From contig JARJMV020000055.1 of NCBI GenBank assembly GCA_029335935.2, forward strand, positions 1 through 11,323: a stretch of 11,323 bases of DNA, in the 5' to 3' direction. The position numbers and the translations under genes are program-made. The number at the start of each line of letters is the position of its first letter. The first letter of the stretch is position 1. Positions 1-6,945 of the stretch are shown one piece after another. The notes under the pieces were generated by a model that saw nothing but the letters and a program-made list of their open reading frames with translations, had not been told where the DNA came from and searched no databases. This DNA is from a bacterium (GTDB taxonomy: Bacteria > Armatimonadota > Fimbriimonadia > Fimbriimonadales > GBS-DC).

Positions 1-426
1 CTGGTGTTCTATACGAACGGACATAGCGCGAAAGGGCAGCAGTTGGCGCATCGTCCCTATGCGAGCTTGGTGTTTTGGTGGGGCGCGCTGGAGCGTCAGG
101 TGCGCGTTTGGGGGCGTGTGGAGCAGGTCAGAGGTTCGGAAGCGGACGCCTACTTCGCGACGCGCCCACGCGGGCCTCAGTTAGCGGCGTGGGTCTCGCC
201 GCAGAGCGCGCCAATACCCGACCGCGCGTGGCTGGAGGCGCGCGCCGCCGAGGTGGAACGCGAGTTTGAGGGGCGCGATGTGGCGCGACCGCCCTACTGG
301 ACGGGCTATCGCGTGGTTCCTGAGCGGTTCGAGTTTTGGCAGGGTCGGCGCAACCGCCTGCACGACCGATTGCTCTACACGCTTCAGCCCGATGGACGCT
401 GGAAGCGCGAGCGGCTTGCGCCCTAA
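1..426 (+). CDS. pdxH: Pyridoxamine 5'-phosphate oxidase, C-terminal part (5' end outside window)
   Basis: This is the last 141 residues of an FMN-dependent oxidase that converts pyridoxine or pyridoxamine 5'-phosphate to pyridoxal 5'-phosphate, the final step of vitamin B6 synthesis and salvage in the cytosol. The E. coli enzyme has about 218 residues, so roughly the first third is missing upstream. Visible family signatures are FYTN at the left edge, LERQVRVWGRVE, YFATRPRG, WVSPQS, FEFWQG and the C-terminal RLHDR...RLAP, which supplies the substrate-binding Arg and His. Reading is open from base 1 to TAA at 424-426. One oddity: the segment matching E. coli RPRDSQ reads RPRGPQ, so the Ser that helps hold the cofactor phosphate appears to be Pro (bases 175-177). 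The gene converges on the chemotaxis receptor with 37 bases between stops and no obvious terminator. The family call is secure. Confidence 0.95.
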   Translation: MVFYTNGHSAKGQQLAHRPYASLVFWWGALERQVRVWGRVEQVRGSEADAYFATRPRGPQLAAWVSPQSAPIPDRAWLEARAAEVEREFEGRDVARPPYWTGYRVVPERFEFWQGRRNRLHDRLLYTLQPDGRWKRERLAP

Positions 427-463
427 CGCGATTGGGTGGAGAGCGCAAGCCTGTCGGAACTGC

Positions 464-1996
464 TTATGCGGCGCGCCCAGATGGGGCAGTCGCGCTTGCC
501 TGCTCGGTGCGGAAGTGGCGTAGCGTCTCGTTCAGGGCGCGAGCGGTCTCGTTGAGCATCGTCGCCCACTGTCCCACTTGCTCGATTTGCGCCGCCATCT
601 CCTGAGTGGAAGCGCTGACCTGTTGCGCCGCCGCGCTGGTCTGCTCGCTCGCGCTGGCAACCTCCTCGATCGCGTTGCGCACCGAAGCGGCGTTCTGGCT
701 CATCGACTGCACCACAGTCTGATACTGCGTCACAATCTGCATCACGCGCTGCACCGCGTGCGTAAGCTCGCGCTCGAACCGTTCCACAGAGGTCTGCATC
801 GATTGCACGGCGACGCCCACCACGCTCTGGATCTGACCGACGAGGCGTCCCACATCTTTGGCGGATTGGGCGGATCGGTCGGCAAGTTGCTGCACCTCTT
901 TGGCCACCACGGCGAAGCCGCGCCCTGCCTCACCTGCGCGCGCCGCCTCAATCGCGGCGTTCAACGCCAACAGGTGCGTCTGGAACGCAATCTGGTTGAT
1001 AACCTCTATCATTTCGTGGATCTGGCTCGATTGGCGCCCCATCTCCACTACATGGGCGGAGGTGGCGCGAATATCGTTGCCGACTTGCTCGATGATCTGG
1101 ATGGCAGAGCGCACAGCTTCCGACTGCTGTTTTGCACCCTGCGCAATCTCTTGAACGCCGTCTGTAAGTTGAACCACCGCTTCGGTGGTGTGGGTCATCT
1201 CTTGGGCTTGATGCGCCGCCACTCGCGCCACCTGCTCGATCGCCGAAGCCACCTGATTTACCGCCACACGCGCCTGACGGCAGGTCTCGTTCAAATCCGA
1301 CGCCGCACGATCTAACTGTTGACTGGCATGCACCGTCTCTTGGATAGCTGCGCCGAAGATGCTCCGAATGTCGCCAAAATGGTCGGTCAGGTCTTTGGAG
1401 GCGGAGGTAACTCGGATGCGGTCAGTGTCAACACATAAGTCGCGCAGCAGCATCACGACAAACGAATCGTTGACGGCCTGAATGTCGTATAAAAACACGG
1501 ACATAATCGCTTGGAACGCGAGTGTTGCGAGGTCTGAGCTAAGCGACTCGTTTTCGAGCAGGTATCTGCGCAATAGCGCTACCATCTGTGCGTAGGAGCC
1601 GATGTACCATTTCATCGGCAGGTCGATCTCGTTGTGAACATAGCCGATGCGGAGCCGCTTCTCGAAGAAATCTGTGCCGAACCCACCGCCGCGCTTCGCC
1701 TCGCGGAAGATTTCCAATAGATAGTCCCGCTGCGCCTGCTCTAAGCGTGTGCGTAGCGTCGATAGCGGTACCCCGCGTCGTTGCGCATAGCTTGTGAAGA
1801 ACTGAGCCGTTTCAGAGAAGCTGAACTGGAAGTCGTAGAACTCGCGCACCAAATCGGGCGCAATCGATTCAATGTAGTCTGCCACTTGGCAGAGGGCATC
1901 CACGCTCTCAGGCGTGAGCTGCAGGAATTGTTTACGCAGTGATAGACCCTGATCCGTAATGCGCAGGATTGCGCCAACATTAGTGTTAAGCGTCAT
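464..1996 (-). CDS. Soluble globin-coupled methyl-accepting chemotaxis protein (HemAT-like)
   Basis: A 510-residue cytosolic chemoreceptor likely to sense oxygen or another gas through heme and signal to CheA/CheW. Residues about 15-185 match the globin-coupled sensor fold. [12 protein letters not shown] places His121 where the proximal heme ligand His123 lies in B. subtilis HemAT, followed by the family-typical [10 protein letters not shown]. Tyr54 in REFYDF aligns with HemAT Tyr70. The Tyr-to-His spacing is 67 residues instead of 53, so a loop of about 14 residues, including KRGGGFG, is inserted. Residues about 215-495 form the long helical methyl-accepting signalling domain, with the highly conserved hairpin tip around [20 protein letters not shown] (346-365). 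No transmembrane segment is visible. The ATG at 1994-1996 has GGAGG 7 bases upstream. No other che gene lies in the window, so it is an orphan here. Gas binding is inferred from the family. Confidence 0.93.
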   Translation of the reverse strand: MTLNTNVGAILRITDQGLSLRKQFLQLTPESVDALCQVADYIESIAPDLVREFYDFQFSFSETAQFFTSYAQRRGVPLSTLRTRLEQAQRDYLLEIFREAKRGGGFGTDFFEKRLRIGYVHNEIDLPMKWYIGSYAQMVALLRRYLLENESLSSDLATLAFQAIMSVFLYDIQAVNDSFVVMLLRDLCVDTDRIRVTSASKDLTDHFGDIRSIFGAAIQETVHASQQLDRAASDLNETCRQARVAVNQVASAIEQVARVAAHQAQEMTHTTEAVVQLTDGVQEIAQGAKQQSEAVRSAIQIIEQVGNDIRATSAHVVEMGRQSSQIHEMIEVINQIAFQTHLLALNAAIEAARAGEAGRGFAVVAKEVQQLADRSAQSAKDVGRLVGQIQSVVGVAVQSMQTSVERFERELTHAVQRVMQIVTQYQTVVQSMSQNAASVRNAIEEVASASEQTSAAAQQVSASTQEMAAQIEQVGQWATMLNETARALNETLRHFRTEQASATAPSGRAA

Positions 1997-2003
1997 TTGC
2001 AGA

Positions 2004-2015
2004 CCTCCGAGTATA
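2004..2015 (-). promoter_or_regulatory. Shine-Dalgarno GGAGG and possible -10 box TATACT of the chemoreceptor gene
   Basis: Read on the minus strand, GGAGG (2008 to 2004) lies 7 bases before the ATG, a textbook ribosome binding site that supports the start. Directly upstream is TATACT (2015 to 2010), a five-of-six match to the -10 consensus. If it is used, transcription would start near 2003, just past the GGAGG, and give a leader of only a few bases. A second candidate, GATAAT (2049 to 2044), would give a leader of about 40 bases that keeps the ribosome site. No good -35 element is seen for either, so which one is used is open. Confidence 0.45.
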
Positions 2016-2068
2016 ACATTTTCGCGATATGTTGCGTGGCTAAATTATCGGCATGTCGCAAGCGAACT

Positions 2069-2599
2069 TTAGGGCGTAGGGGGTTCAGCAGGTTCTTCGA
2101 GTGGTTTTTCGGGCAGTTCCTCTAGGCTGTTCAGCCCGAAGTAGTGCAGGAATTGGGGCGTGACGCCGTACAGGACGGGTTTGCCGGGCGCGTCTTTGTG
2201 TCCAAGCTCTTGGACAAGTCCGCGCGCGAGGAGTTGGCGCACGGTGTGGCTGCTATCTACGCCGCGCAGGGCGTCTATTTGCGCTTGGGTGAGAGGCTGT
2301 TCGTAGGCAATAATTGCGAGCGTCTCCAGCGCGGCTTTCGAGAGCCGTTTCTGGGGCGGGTTGAGCAAGCGGGCGATATAGAAAGCATAGTCGGGTTTGG
2401 TCGCGAGCTGGTAGCCGCCAGCAAGCCTCAGCAGCTGGATAGCGCCTTGCGCATCCAGCTCGGCTTGAAGCGTCTGCAGTGCGGCTTCCACCGCCTCGGC
2501 AGGGGCGCCCGTCACCTCGCAGAGGGTCGCAACGCTCAGTGGCGCGTCTGCCACGAACAGCAACGCATGGAGAACCGATTTCAAGTCGGGTTCAGGCAT
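2069..2599 (-). CDS. scpB: Segregation and condensation protein B
   Basis: ScpB (176 residues from this start) is the paired winged-helix subunit of the bacterial SMC-ScpAB condensin, which compacts and segregates the chromosome. The first winged helix begins LKSVLHALLFVADAPLS (6-22), and residues about 85-155 carry the hallmark LSKAALETLAIIAYEQPLTQ, IDALRGVDSSHTVRQLL, GLVQELGHKDAPGKPVLYGVT and FLHYFGL. The tail after about 158 is acidic and Pro-rich. Length is usual for the family. Two starts are possible. The ATG at 2597-2599 begins right at the conserved domain but lacks a ribosome site. An in-frame GTG at 2618-2620, seven codons earlier, has AGGAG 9 bases upstream (2634 to 2630). It lies 41 bases after the methyltransferase stop on the same strand, consistent with one operon. 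The usual partner scpA is not in the window. The longer reading-frame extension runs into the methyltransferase gene and is not used. Confidence 0.93.
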   Translation of the reverse strand: MPEPDLKSVLHALLFVADAPLSVATLCEVTGAPAEAVEAALQTLQAELDAQGAIQLLRLAGGYQLATKPDYAFYIARLLNPPQKRLSKAALETLAIIAYEQPLTQAQIDALRGVDSSHTVRQLLARGLVQELGHKDAPGKPVLYGVTPQFLHYFGLNSLEELPEKPLEEPAEPPTP

Positions 2600-2640
2600 C
2601 GGCGTTGGATTACGGCACACGCGCGGTTTCTCCTGCCCCG

Positions 2641-3366
2641 TCAGGGTTTCTGCGCCACAGCCGTCAGGCTCACCCCGAACGGCAAGTTTGTGCGCATTAG
2701 CAGGCGCGTCTCGGCGTCGAGTAGGCGTATCAGCGCACGGTTCAACCAGCGCGGCACGGGCACGACGGTCGCCGCCGGCTTGCCCGGACGCAGCCGATCG
2801 AGCCAGCGCGTCAGCGCAATCAGGGGCAATAGCAAGCACAGCGCATACGAGAGCTTGCGCACTTGGAACCCTGCTTCCGTAAGCCGCGCTTGCAACTCGC
2901 GCGCCGTATAGCGACGATAGTGCGCCAGCGCGACATCGTGCTTGCTCCAGAGCCAGCGATAGGCGGGCACGGCAACTACCAGCACGCCGCCTGACCCCAA
3001 CACCCGATAGAGTTCGCGCAGGGCAGGGCGGTCGTCGGGTAGGTGCTCCAGCACATCGAGCGCGAAGGCGACCTGAAAGGCGGCGTCGGTGAAGGGCAAC
3101 GCCTCAAGCCGCGCCTGCGCCACATTGAGCGTTCCACGCTGCAGGGTCAGACGCAACGCCTCACGCTCCACATCCACCCCTACCGCACAGCCAATCGCTT
3201 GGAGCTCTGCAAGGAGCGCGCCCGTGCCGCAACCAGCGTCCAGTATCCGGCCGTTCAGAGGGTTCACATACGTTTGCGCGAGCGAGAGGGCGAGCCGTCG
3301 GCGCGCCACGAACCACCAGTAGTCGCCCTCGCGCTGGTACATGCGCTGGTACTCTTGAGGCTGCAT
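2641..3366 (-). CDS. Class I SAM-dependent methyltransferase
   Basis: A 241-residue Rossmann-fold methyltransferase of the Methyltransf_11 type. Motif I is ILDAGCGTGALL (41-52), the acidic ribose-binding residue is Asp65 or Glu67 in GVDVE, and the LPF...FALDVLEHLPDD segment (90-112) matches the later SAM-binding motifs. The N-terminus (MYQREGDYWWFVARRR, 9-24) and the C-terminus with a hydrophobic patch (LCLLLPLIAL, 177-186) and LPFGVSLTAVAQKP are, as I recall, typical of a subfamily often found near glycan or lipid biosynthesis genes. The patch may bind a lipid or membrane. The substrate cannot be told from sequence. The ATG at 3364-3366 comes 2 bases after the folD stop (TGA GC ATG); a GTG at 3370-3372 overlapping the stop is an alternative. 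Both imply translation coupled to folD. The much longer open frame upstream is only a shadow of folD. Confidence 0.9.
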   Translation of the reverse strand: MQPQEYQRMYQREGDYWWFVARRRLALSLAQTYVNPLNGRILDAGCGTGALLAELQAIGCAVGVDVEREALRLTLQRGTLNVAQARLEALPFTDAAFQVAFALDVLEHLPDDRPALRELYRVLGSGGVLVVAVPAYRWLWSKHDVALAHYRRYTARELQARLTEAGFQVRKLSYALCLLLPLIALTRWLDRLRPGKPAATVVPVPRWLNRALIRLLDAETRLLMRTNLPFGVSLTAVAQKP

Positions 3367-3368
3367 GC

Positions 3369-4253
3369 TCACGCCTGCTGCTCGGCAGCCAGCACCGTGT
3401 TCTGCAGCAGCATCGCCACAGTCATCGGTCCGACGCCGCCGGGCACGGGGGTAATCGCGGCGGCGACCTGCGCCGCTGCGTGGAAATCCACATCGCCCAC
3501 ATCGCCCGTGCGACCTGCTACGCGATTGTAGCCAGCGTCGATCACCACGGCGCCGGGCTTGATCATCGCGCCCGTGATGAACTCTGGCTTGCCCACCGCC
3601 GCCACGAGGATATCGGCTTGGCGGGTGAGCGACGCCAACTCGCGCGTGCGCGAATGGCATATCGTCACGGTGGCGTGTCGATTGAGCAGCATCAGCGCCA
3701 TCGGCTTGCCCAGTATCACGCTGCGCCCGACCACGACGGCGTGCTTGCCCTCGATGGGGATTTCGTAAGCGTCCAGCAGCGTGAGGATGCCCAGCGGGGT
3801 ACACGCGCCGAAGGCAGGATCGCCCGTGAGCAGCGCGCCCAGCGAGGTGGGGGTGATACCATCTACATCCTTGCGCGGCGACAGCCGGCGCATCAGCGCG
3901 CCCTCGTCCAGCGGCGGCGGCACAGGATGCTGGATGAGCACCCCATGCACCGTCGGGTCGGCATTCCACGCCTCGAGCTGCGCTTCCAACACCGATTGCG
4001 AGACGCTGGCAGGGTAGCGCTGCACAAGCGAGCGGATACCCACCGACTCGCAGGCGTTCGCTTTCGTGCGCACATAGGTATGCGAGGCAGGGTCATCGCC
4101 CACCAACATCACGGCGAGACAGGGCGTCACGCCACGCGCCGCCAACACCTCCACCCGCGCACGCAAACTCACGCGAATACGCTGAGCAACCGCCTTGCCG
4201 TCCAACAGAAGGGCGTTCGTACCCGACACAATCGTTCGGGGCAACGATTCCAT
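3369..4253 (-). CDS. folD: Bifunctional methylenetetrahydrofolate dehydrogenase/methenyltetrahydrofolate cyclohydrolase
   Basis: FolD (294 residues) interconverts 5,10-methylene-, 5,10-methenyl- and 10-formyl-tetrahydrofolate with NAD(P), feeding purine, thymidylate and formyl-Met-tRNA synthesis. Visible motifs are VGDDPASHTYVRTKANACE (51-69) with Tyr60 and catalytic Lys64, GVLIQHPVP (104-112), KDVDG (128-132), the NADP-site VVVGRSVILGKPMA (173-186), and TPVPGGVGPMTVAMLL (268-283). Two sites differ from the E. coli form: QLPLP reads QHPVP and PCTP reads ACTP. As I recall, QHPVP marks a divergent but known FolD branch, so I assume both activities but cannot show it. The ATG at 4251-4253 starts about 15 residues before the conserved LLDGKAVAQ, and a TATAAT box ends 7 bases upstream, favouring a leaderless or nearly leaderless message. 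The gene heads the minus-strand block with the methyltransferase and scpB and is divergent from mutS. Confidence 0.95.
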   Translation of the reverse strand: MESLPRTIVSGTNALLLDGKAVAQRIRVSLRARVEVLAARGVTPCLAVMLVGDDPASHTYVRTKANACESVGIRSLVQRYPASVSQSVLEAQLEAWNADPTVHGVLIQHPVPPPLDEGALMRRLSPRKDVDGITPTSLGALLTGDPAFGACTPLGILTLLDAYEIPIEGKHAVVVGRSVILGKPMALMLLNRHATVTICHSRTRELASLTRQADILVAAVGKPEFITGAMIKPGAVVIDAGYNRVAGRTGDVGDVDFHAAAQVAAAITPVPGGVGPMTVAMLLQNTVLAAEQQA

Positions 4254-4260
4254 CAGACAG

Positions 4261-4266
4261 ATTATA
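4261..4266 (-). promoter_or_regulatory. -10 box of folD (TATAAT)
   Basis: On the minus strand this is a perfect TATAAT. Only 7 bases separate it from the folD ATG, so initiation at the usual distance would fall at or next to the start codon. No TTGACA-like -35 and no ribosome binding site are present, which fits leaderless translation. Confidence 0.7.
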
Positions 4267-4282
4267 CCTGCAGGTAGAGAGG

Positions 4283-4288
4283 TATAAT
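4283..4288 (+). promoter_or_regulatory. -10 box of mutS (TATAAT)
   Basis: A perfect TATAAT preceded by GAGAGG and followed after two bases by CCTCTC (4277-4282 and 4291-4296), which makes a small inverted repeat centred on the box. Nine bases separate it from the mutS ATG, so the message would have a leader of about 2 or 3 bases at most. No -35 element or ribosome binding site is seen. Confidence 0.7.
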
Positions 4289-4297
4289 CCCCTCTCG

Positions 4298-6934
4298 ATG
4301 CAACCCAGCAAATTCCAACCGCAAACGCCTATGCTCCAGCAGTATTTTCGGCTCAAAGCCGAGAACCCCGATGTGCTGCTGGCGATGCAGGTGGGCGATT
4401 TCTACGAGTTCTACGGAGAAGATGCCGAAATCGCCGCGCGCGAGCTGGAAATCGTGCTGACCGGGCGCGAGGACGGCAGCAACGGACGCATCCCGATGGC
4501 GGGCGTGCCCATCCACGCCTACGAACGCTACATCGCCAAACTCGTGCAAAAAGGCTACCGCGTCGCCATCTGCGACCAAATAGAGGACCCTAAACTCGCC
4601 AAGGGCTTGGTCAAACGCCGCGTCACGCGCATTCTGACCCCCGGCACCGTGCTGGAAGACTCGATGCTCGACGCGCAGGCGAACAACTACCTCGTGGCGG
4701 CGGTGCTGGGCGACCCCGTGCATGGGCTGGGCGTGGTGGATGTGTCTACAGGCGAGTTCCTGACCACCGAAATCGCAGGCGAACGCCGCCAAGAGAAGCT
4801 GCTCGATGAGCTGTTTCGCCTGCAACCTGCCGAAGTGTTAGTGCCTGAAACCCAAGAGGAGTTAATCCAGACCCTGCGCGAGCAACTCAACGCTGCGATT
4901 ACCCCCGTGCCGATGCAGGAGTGGATTGGGCGCGATTCGAGGCAGATCCTGCTGCAGCACTTCGGCGTGGAGTCGCTGCGCGGGTTCGGCTGCGAGGACT
5001 ACACGCGCGGGCTGGACGCCGCCGCGCTCGCCCTGCGCTACCTGCAACAGAGCCAGCTGGAGACGCTGCAACACATCCGCACGCTGGCAACCTACTCGGT
5101 GGAGCGGTTCATGTATTTGGACGCGACCGCGCGCCGCCACCTGGAACTCACACAGAACTTGGTGGACCACTCGCGCCGCTACACCCTGCTGGCGACGCTG
5201 GACAGCACCTGCACGCCGATGGGCGCGCGCCTCCTGAAACGCTGGCTGGATGAGCCGCTACTGAACCCAGAGGCGATTAACGAGCGGCTGGACGCCGTCG
5301 AGGTGCTTGCCCAGCACAGCCTGCATCGCGACACGATACGCCAAATGCTTCGCCCCCTTGCCGACTTGGAGCGACTGAGCGCGCGTGCCAGCACAGGCAC
5401 GGCGAACGCCCGCGATTTGGTCGCCCTGCGCGCCACGCTGCAGCGTATTCCCGACCTGTATCGCGAGGTGAACGCGCTGCTCCGCGAGCTGCCCGACGCG
5501 CCCAGCCTCTTAGCGGGGCTGGCGCCGCGCCTCGCGCCCCTGCAGGAACTCTGCACCCTGCTGGAGCGCGCCCTCGTGGACGAGCCGCCCGCCGACCTCA
5601 AATCGGGCGGCATCCTCCGCGACGGCTACGACCCCGAACTCGACCGCCTGCGCCAAGTACGCACCGAAGGCAAAAGCTGGATCGCCCAACTGGAAGCGAA
5701 GGAGCGCCAACGCACGGGCATCCCCAGCCTCAAAGTGGGCTACAACGCCGTGTTCGGCTACTACTTAGAAGTATCCAAACCCCACCTGAGCAAAGCCCCC
5801 CCCGACTACATCCGCAAACAGACACTGGCAAACGCCGAACGCTTCATCACGCCCGAACTCAAAGAGCAGGAGGCGATCCTGCTCGGCGCGGAAGAGCGGA
5901 TGAACGCGCTGGAGTTCGAGCTGTTTGCGCAGGTGCGTGCGGAGGTCGCGCGTCAGACCCCCACGCTGCAGTCGTTGGCGAAAGCAATCGCCGAGCTGGA
6001 TGTGTTGTGCGCTTTCGCCGAGAACGCTGTACGCTACCGCTATGTGCGCCCCGTCGTGGACTTGGAAGACCGCATTCACATTCTCGGCGGGCGACACCCT
6101 GTGGTGGAGCGCTTCAGCGAGAACCCGTTCGTGCCCAACGACTGCCGACTCGACCCCAGCCAACGCCTCATCATCTTGACAGGGCCGAACATGAGCGGGA
6201 AGAGCACCTTTATTCGGCAAACCGCGCTGATTGTGCTGATGGCGCACATCGGGAGCTTCGTGCCTGCCGACCGCGCCGAGATTGGACTGGTGGACCGAAT
6301 CTTCACGCGCGTCGGGGCGCGCGACGAGCTGGCGACAGGGCAATCCACCTTCATGGTGGAGATGACCGAGACCGCCAACATCCTCAACAACGCCACGCCG
6401 CGCAGCTTGGTGATATTAGACGAGATTGGGCGCGGCACCAGCACCTACGACGGCTTGGCAATCGCGTGGGCGGTCGCCGAGTACCTGCACGCGATGGGCT
6501 GTAAGACGCTGTTCGCCACCCACTACCACTACCTGAACGAGTTGGCGAACCGCTTGGAGGGCGTGGCGAACTACCGCGTGGCGGTGAAAGAGCAGGGCGA
6601 TCGGATTATCTGGCTGCACAAAGTGTTGCCGGGCGGCACCGATCGCAGCTACGGCGTGCATGTAGCGCGGATGGCGGGCGCGCCCCCAGAAGTGGTGCAG
6701 CGCGCGGAGCAAATCCTGCGCGAGTTCGAAAAGCGCGGCGTGCAAGGCGCGATGACGCCTCCCAGCGCCGGCGCGCCCCCGATACACACCAAGAAACTCC
6801 AACTTACCCTCTTCGAAGCCGCCGAGCATCCCGTGCTGGAAGCCCTGCGCGAACTCGATGTCACCGCGCTCACGCCCGTCGAAGCGTTGGTGAAACTGGA
6901 AGAGCTGAAACGGCAACTGAATCCGCGCGGCTAA
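4298..6934 (+). CDS. mutS: DNA mismatch repair protein MutS
   Basis: A full-length 878-residue MutS1 that recognises mismatches and small loops after replication and recruits MutL using ATP. The mismatch-binding wedge Phe35-Tyr36-Glu37 lies in QVGDFYEFYGEDA near the N-terminus. Connector, lever and clamp regions follow, with FRLQPAEVLVP and the core start MGARLLKRWLDEPL. The ATPase has Walker A GPNMSGKS (629-636), the STFMVEM signature, Walker B LVILDEIGRGTSTYDG (Asp708, Glu709) and FATHYHYLNEL. After a Pro-rich linker, QLTLF (835-839) fits the beta-clamp-binding consensus, and a final helical part (TPVEALVKLEELKRQL) should make dimer contacts. The ATG at 4298 is fixed by the upstream -10 box and family alignment; there is no ribosome binding site. 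mutL is not adjacent. The gene is divergent from folD and converges on the metalloprotease gene 11 bases away. Confidence 0.97.
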   Translation: MQPSKFQPQTPMLQQYFRLKAENPDVLLAMQVGDFYEFYGEDAEIAARELEIVLTGREDGSNGRIPMAGVPIHAYERYIAKLVQKGYRVAICDQIEDPKLAKGLVKRRVTRILTPGTVLEDSMLDAQANNYLVAAVLGDPVHGLGVVDVSTGEFLTTEIAGERRQEKLLDELFRLQPAEVLVPETQEELIQTLREQLNAAITPVPMQEWIGRDSRQILLQHFGVESLRGFGCEDYTRGLDAAALALRYLQQSQLETLQHIRTLATYSVERFMYLDATARRHLELTQNLVDHSRRYTLLATLDSTCTPMGARLLKRWLDEPLLNPEAINERLDAVEVLAQHSLHRDTIRQMLRPLADLERLSARASTGTANARDLVALRATLQRIPDLYREVNALLRELPDAPSLLAGLAPRLAPLQELCTLLERALVDEPPADLKSGGILRDGYDPELDRLRQVRTEGKSWIAQLEAKERQRTGIPSLKVGYNAVFGYYLEVSKPHLSKAPPDYIRKQTLANAERFITPELKEQEAILLGAEERMNALEFELFAQVRAEVARQTPTLQSLAKAIAELDVLCAFAENAVRYRYVRPVVDLEDRIHILGGRHPVVERFSENPFVPNDCRLDPSQRLIILTGPNMSGKSTFIRQTALIVLMAHIGSFVPADRAEIGLVDRIFTRVGARDELATGQSTFMVEMTETANILNNATPRSLVILDEIGRGTSTYDGLAIAWAVAEYLHAMGCKTLFATHYHYLNELANRLEGVANYRVAVKEQGDRIIWLHKVLPGGTDRSYGVHVARMAGAPPEVVQRAEQILREFEKRGVQGAMTPPSAGAPPIHTKKLQLTLFEAAEHPVLEALRELDVTALTPVEALVKLEELKRQLNPRG

Positions 6935-6945
6935 CGATATGAGTT

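Larger units (their letters stand above)
4260..4289. promoter_or_regulatory. Shared divergent folD/mutS promoter with perfect inverted repeat
   Basis: The 44-base gap between the two start codons contains GATTATACCT (4260-4269) and its exact reverse complement AGGTATAATC (4280-4289), separated by 10 bases. Each arm holds one TATAAT box. The -10 of each promoter therefore lies about where the -35 of the other would be, so two polymerases could hardly bind at once. A 12-bp palindrome, TACCTGCAGGTA (4265-4276), overlaps the left arm, and AGGTA recurs at 4272-4276 and 4280-4284. The symmetry could be promoter overlap, an operator for a dimeric repressor, or both. Confidence 0.7.

Noticed and set aside
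578..1315. 245-codon plus-strand open frame antisense to the chemoreceptor gene
   Set aside because: Rich in His, Leu and Arg with no recognisable motif; it mirrors the GC-rich codons of a clearly conserved methyl-accepting protein.
3367..3969. Long N-terminal extension of the methyltransferase frame
   Set aside because: It lies wholly inside folD in another frame and is Arg/Gly-rich; the family N-terminus starts at MQPQEY (3366).
3480..4277. 265-codon plus-strand open frame antisense to folD
   Set aside because: His/Arg/Gln-rich with no domain signal; folD on the other strand is unambiguous.
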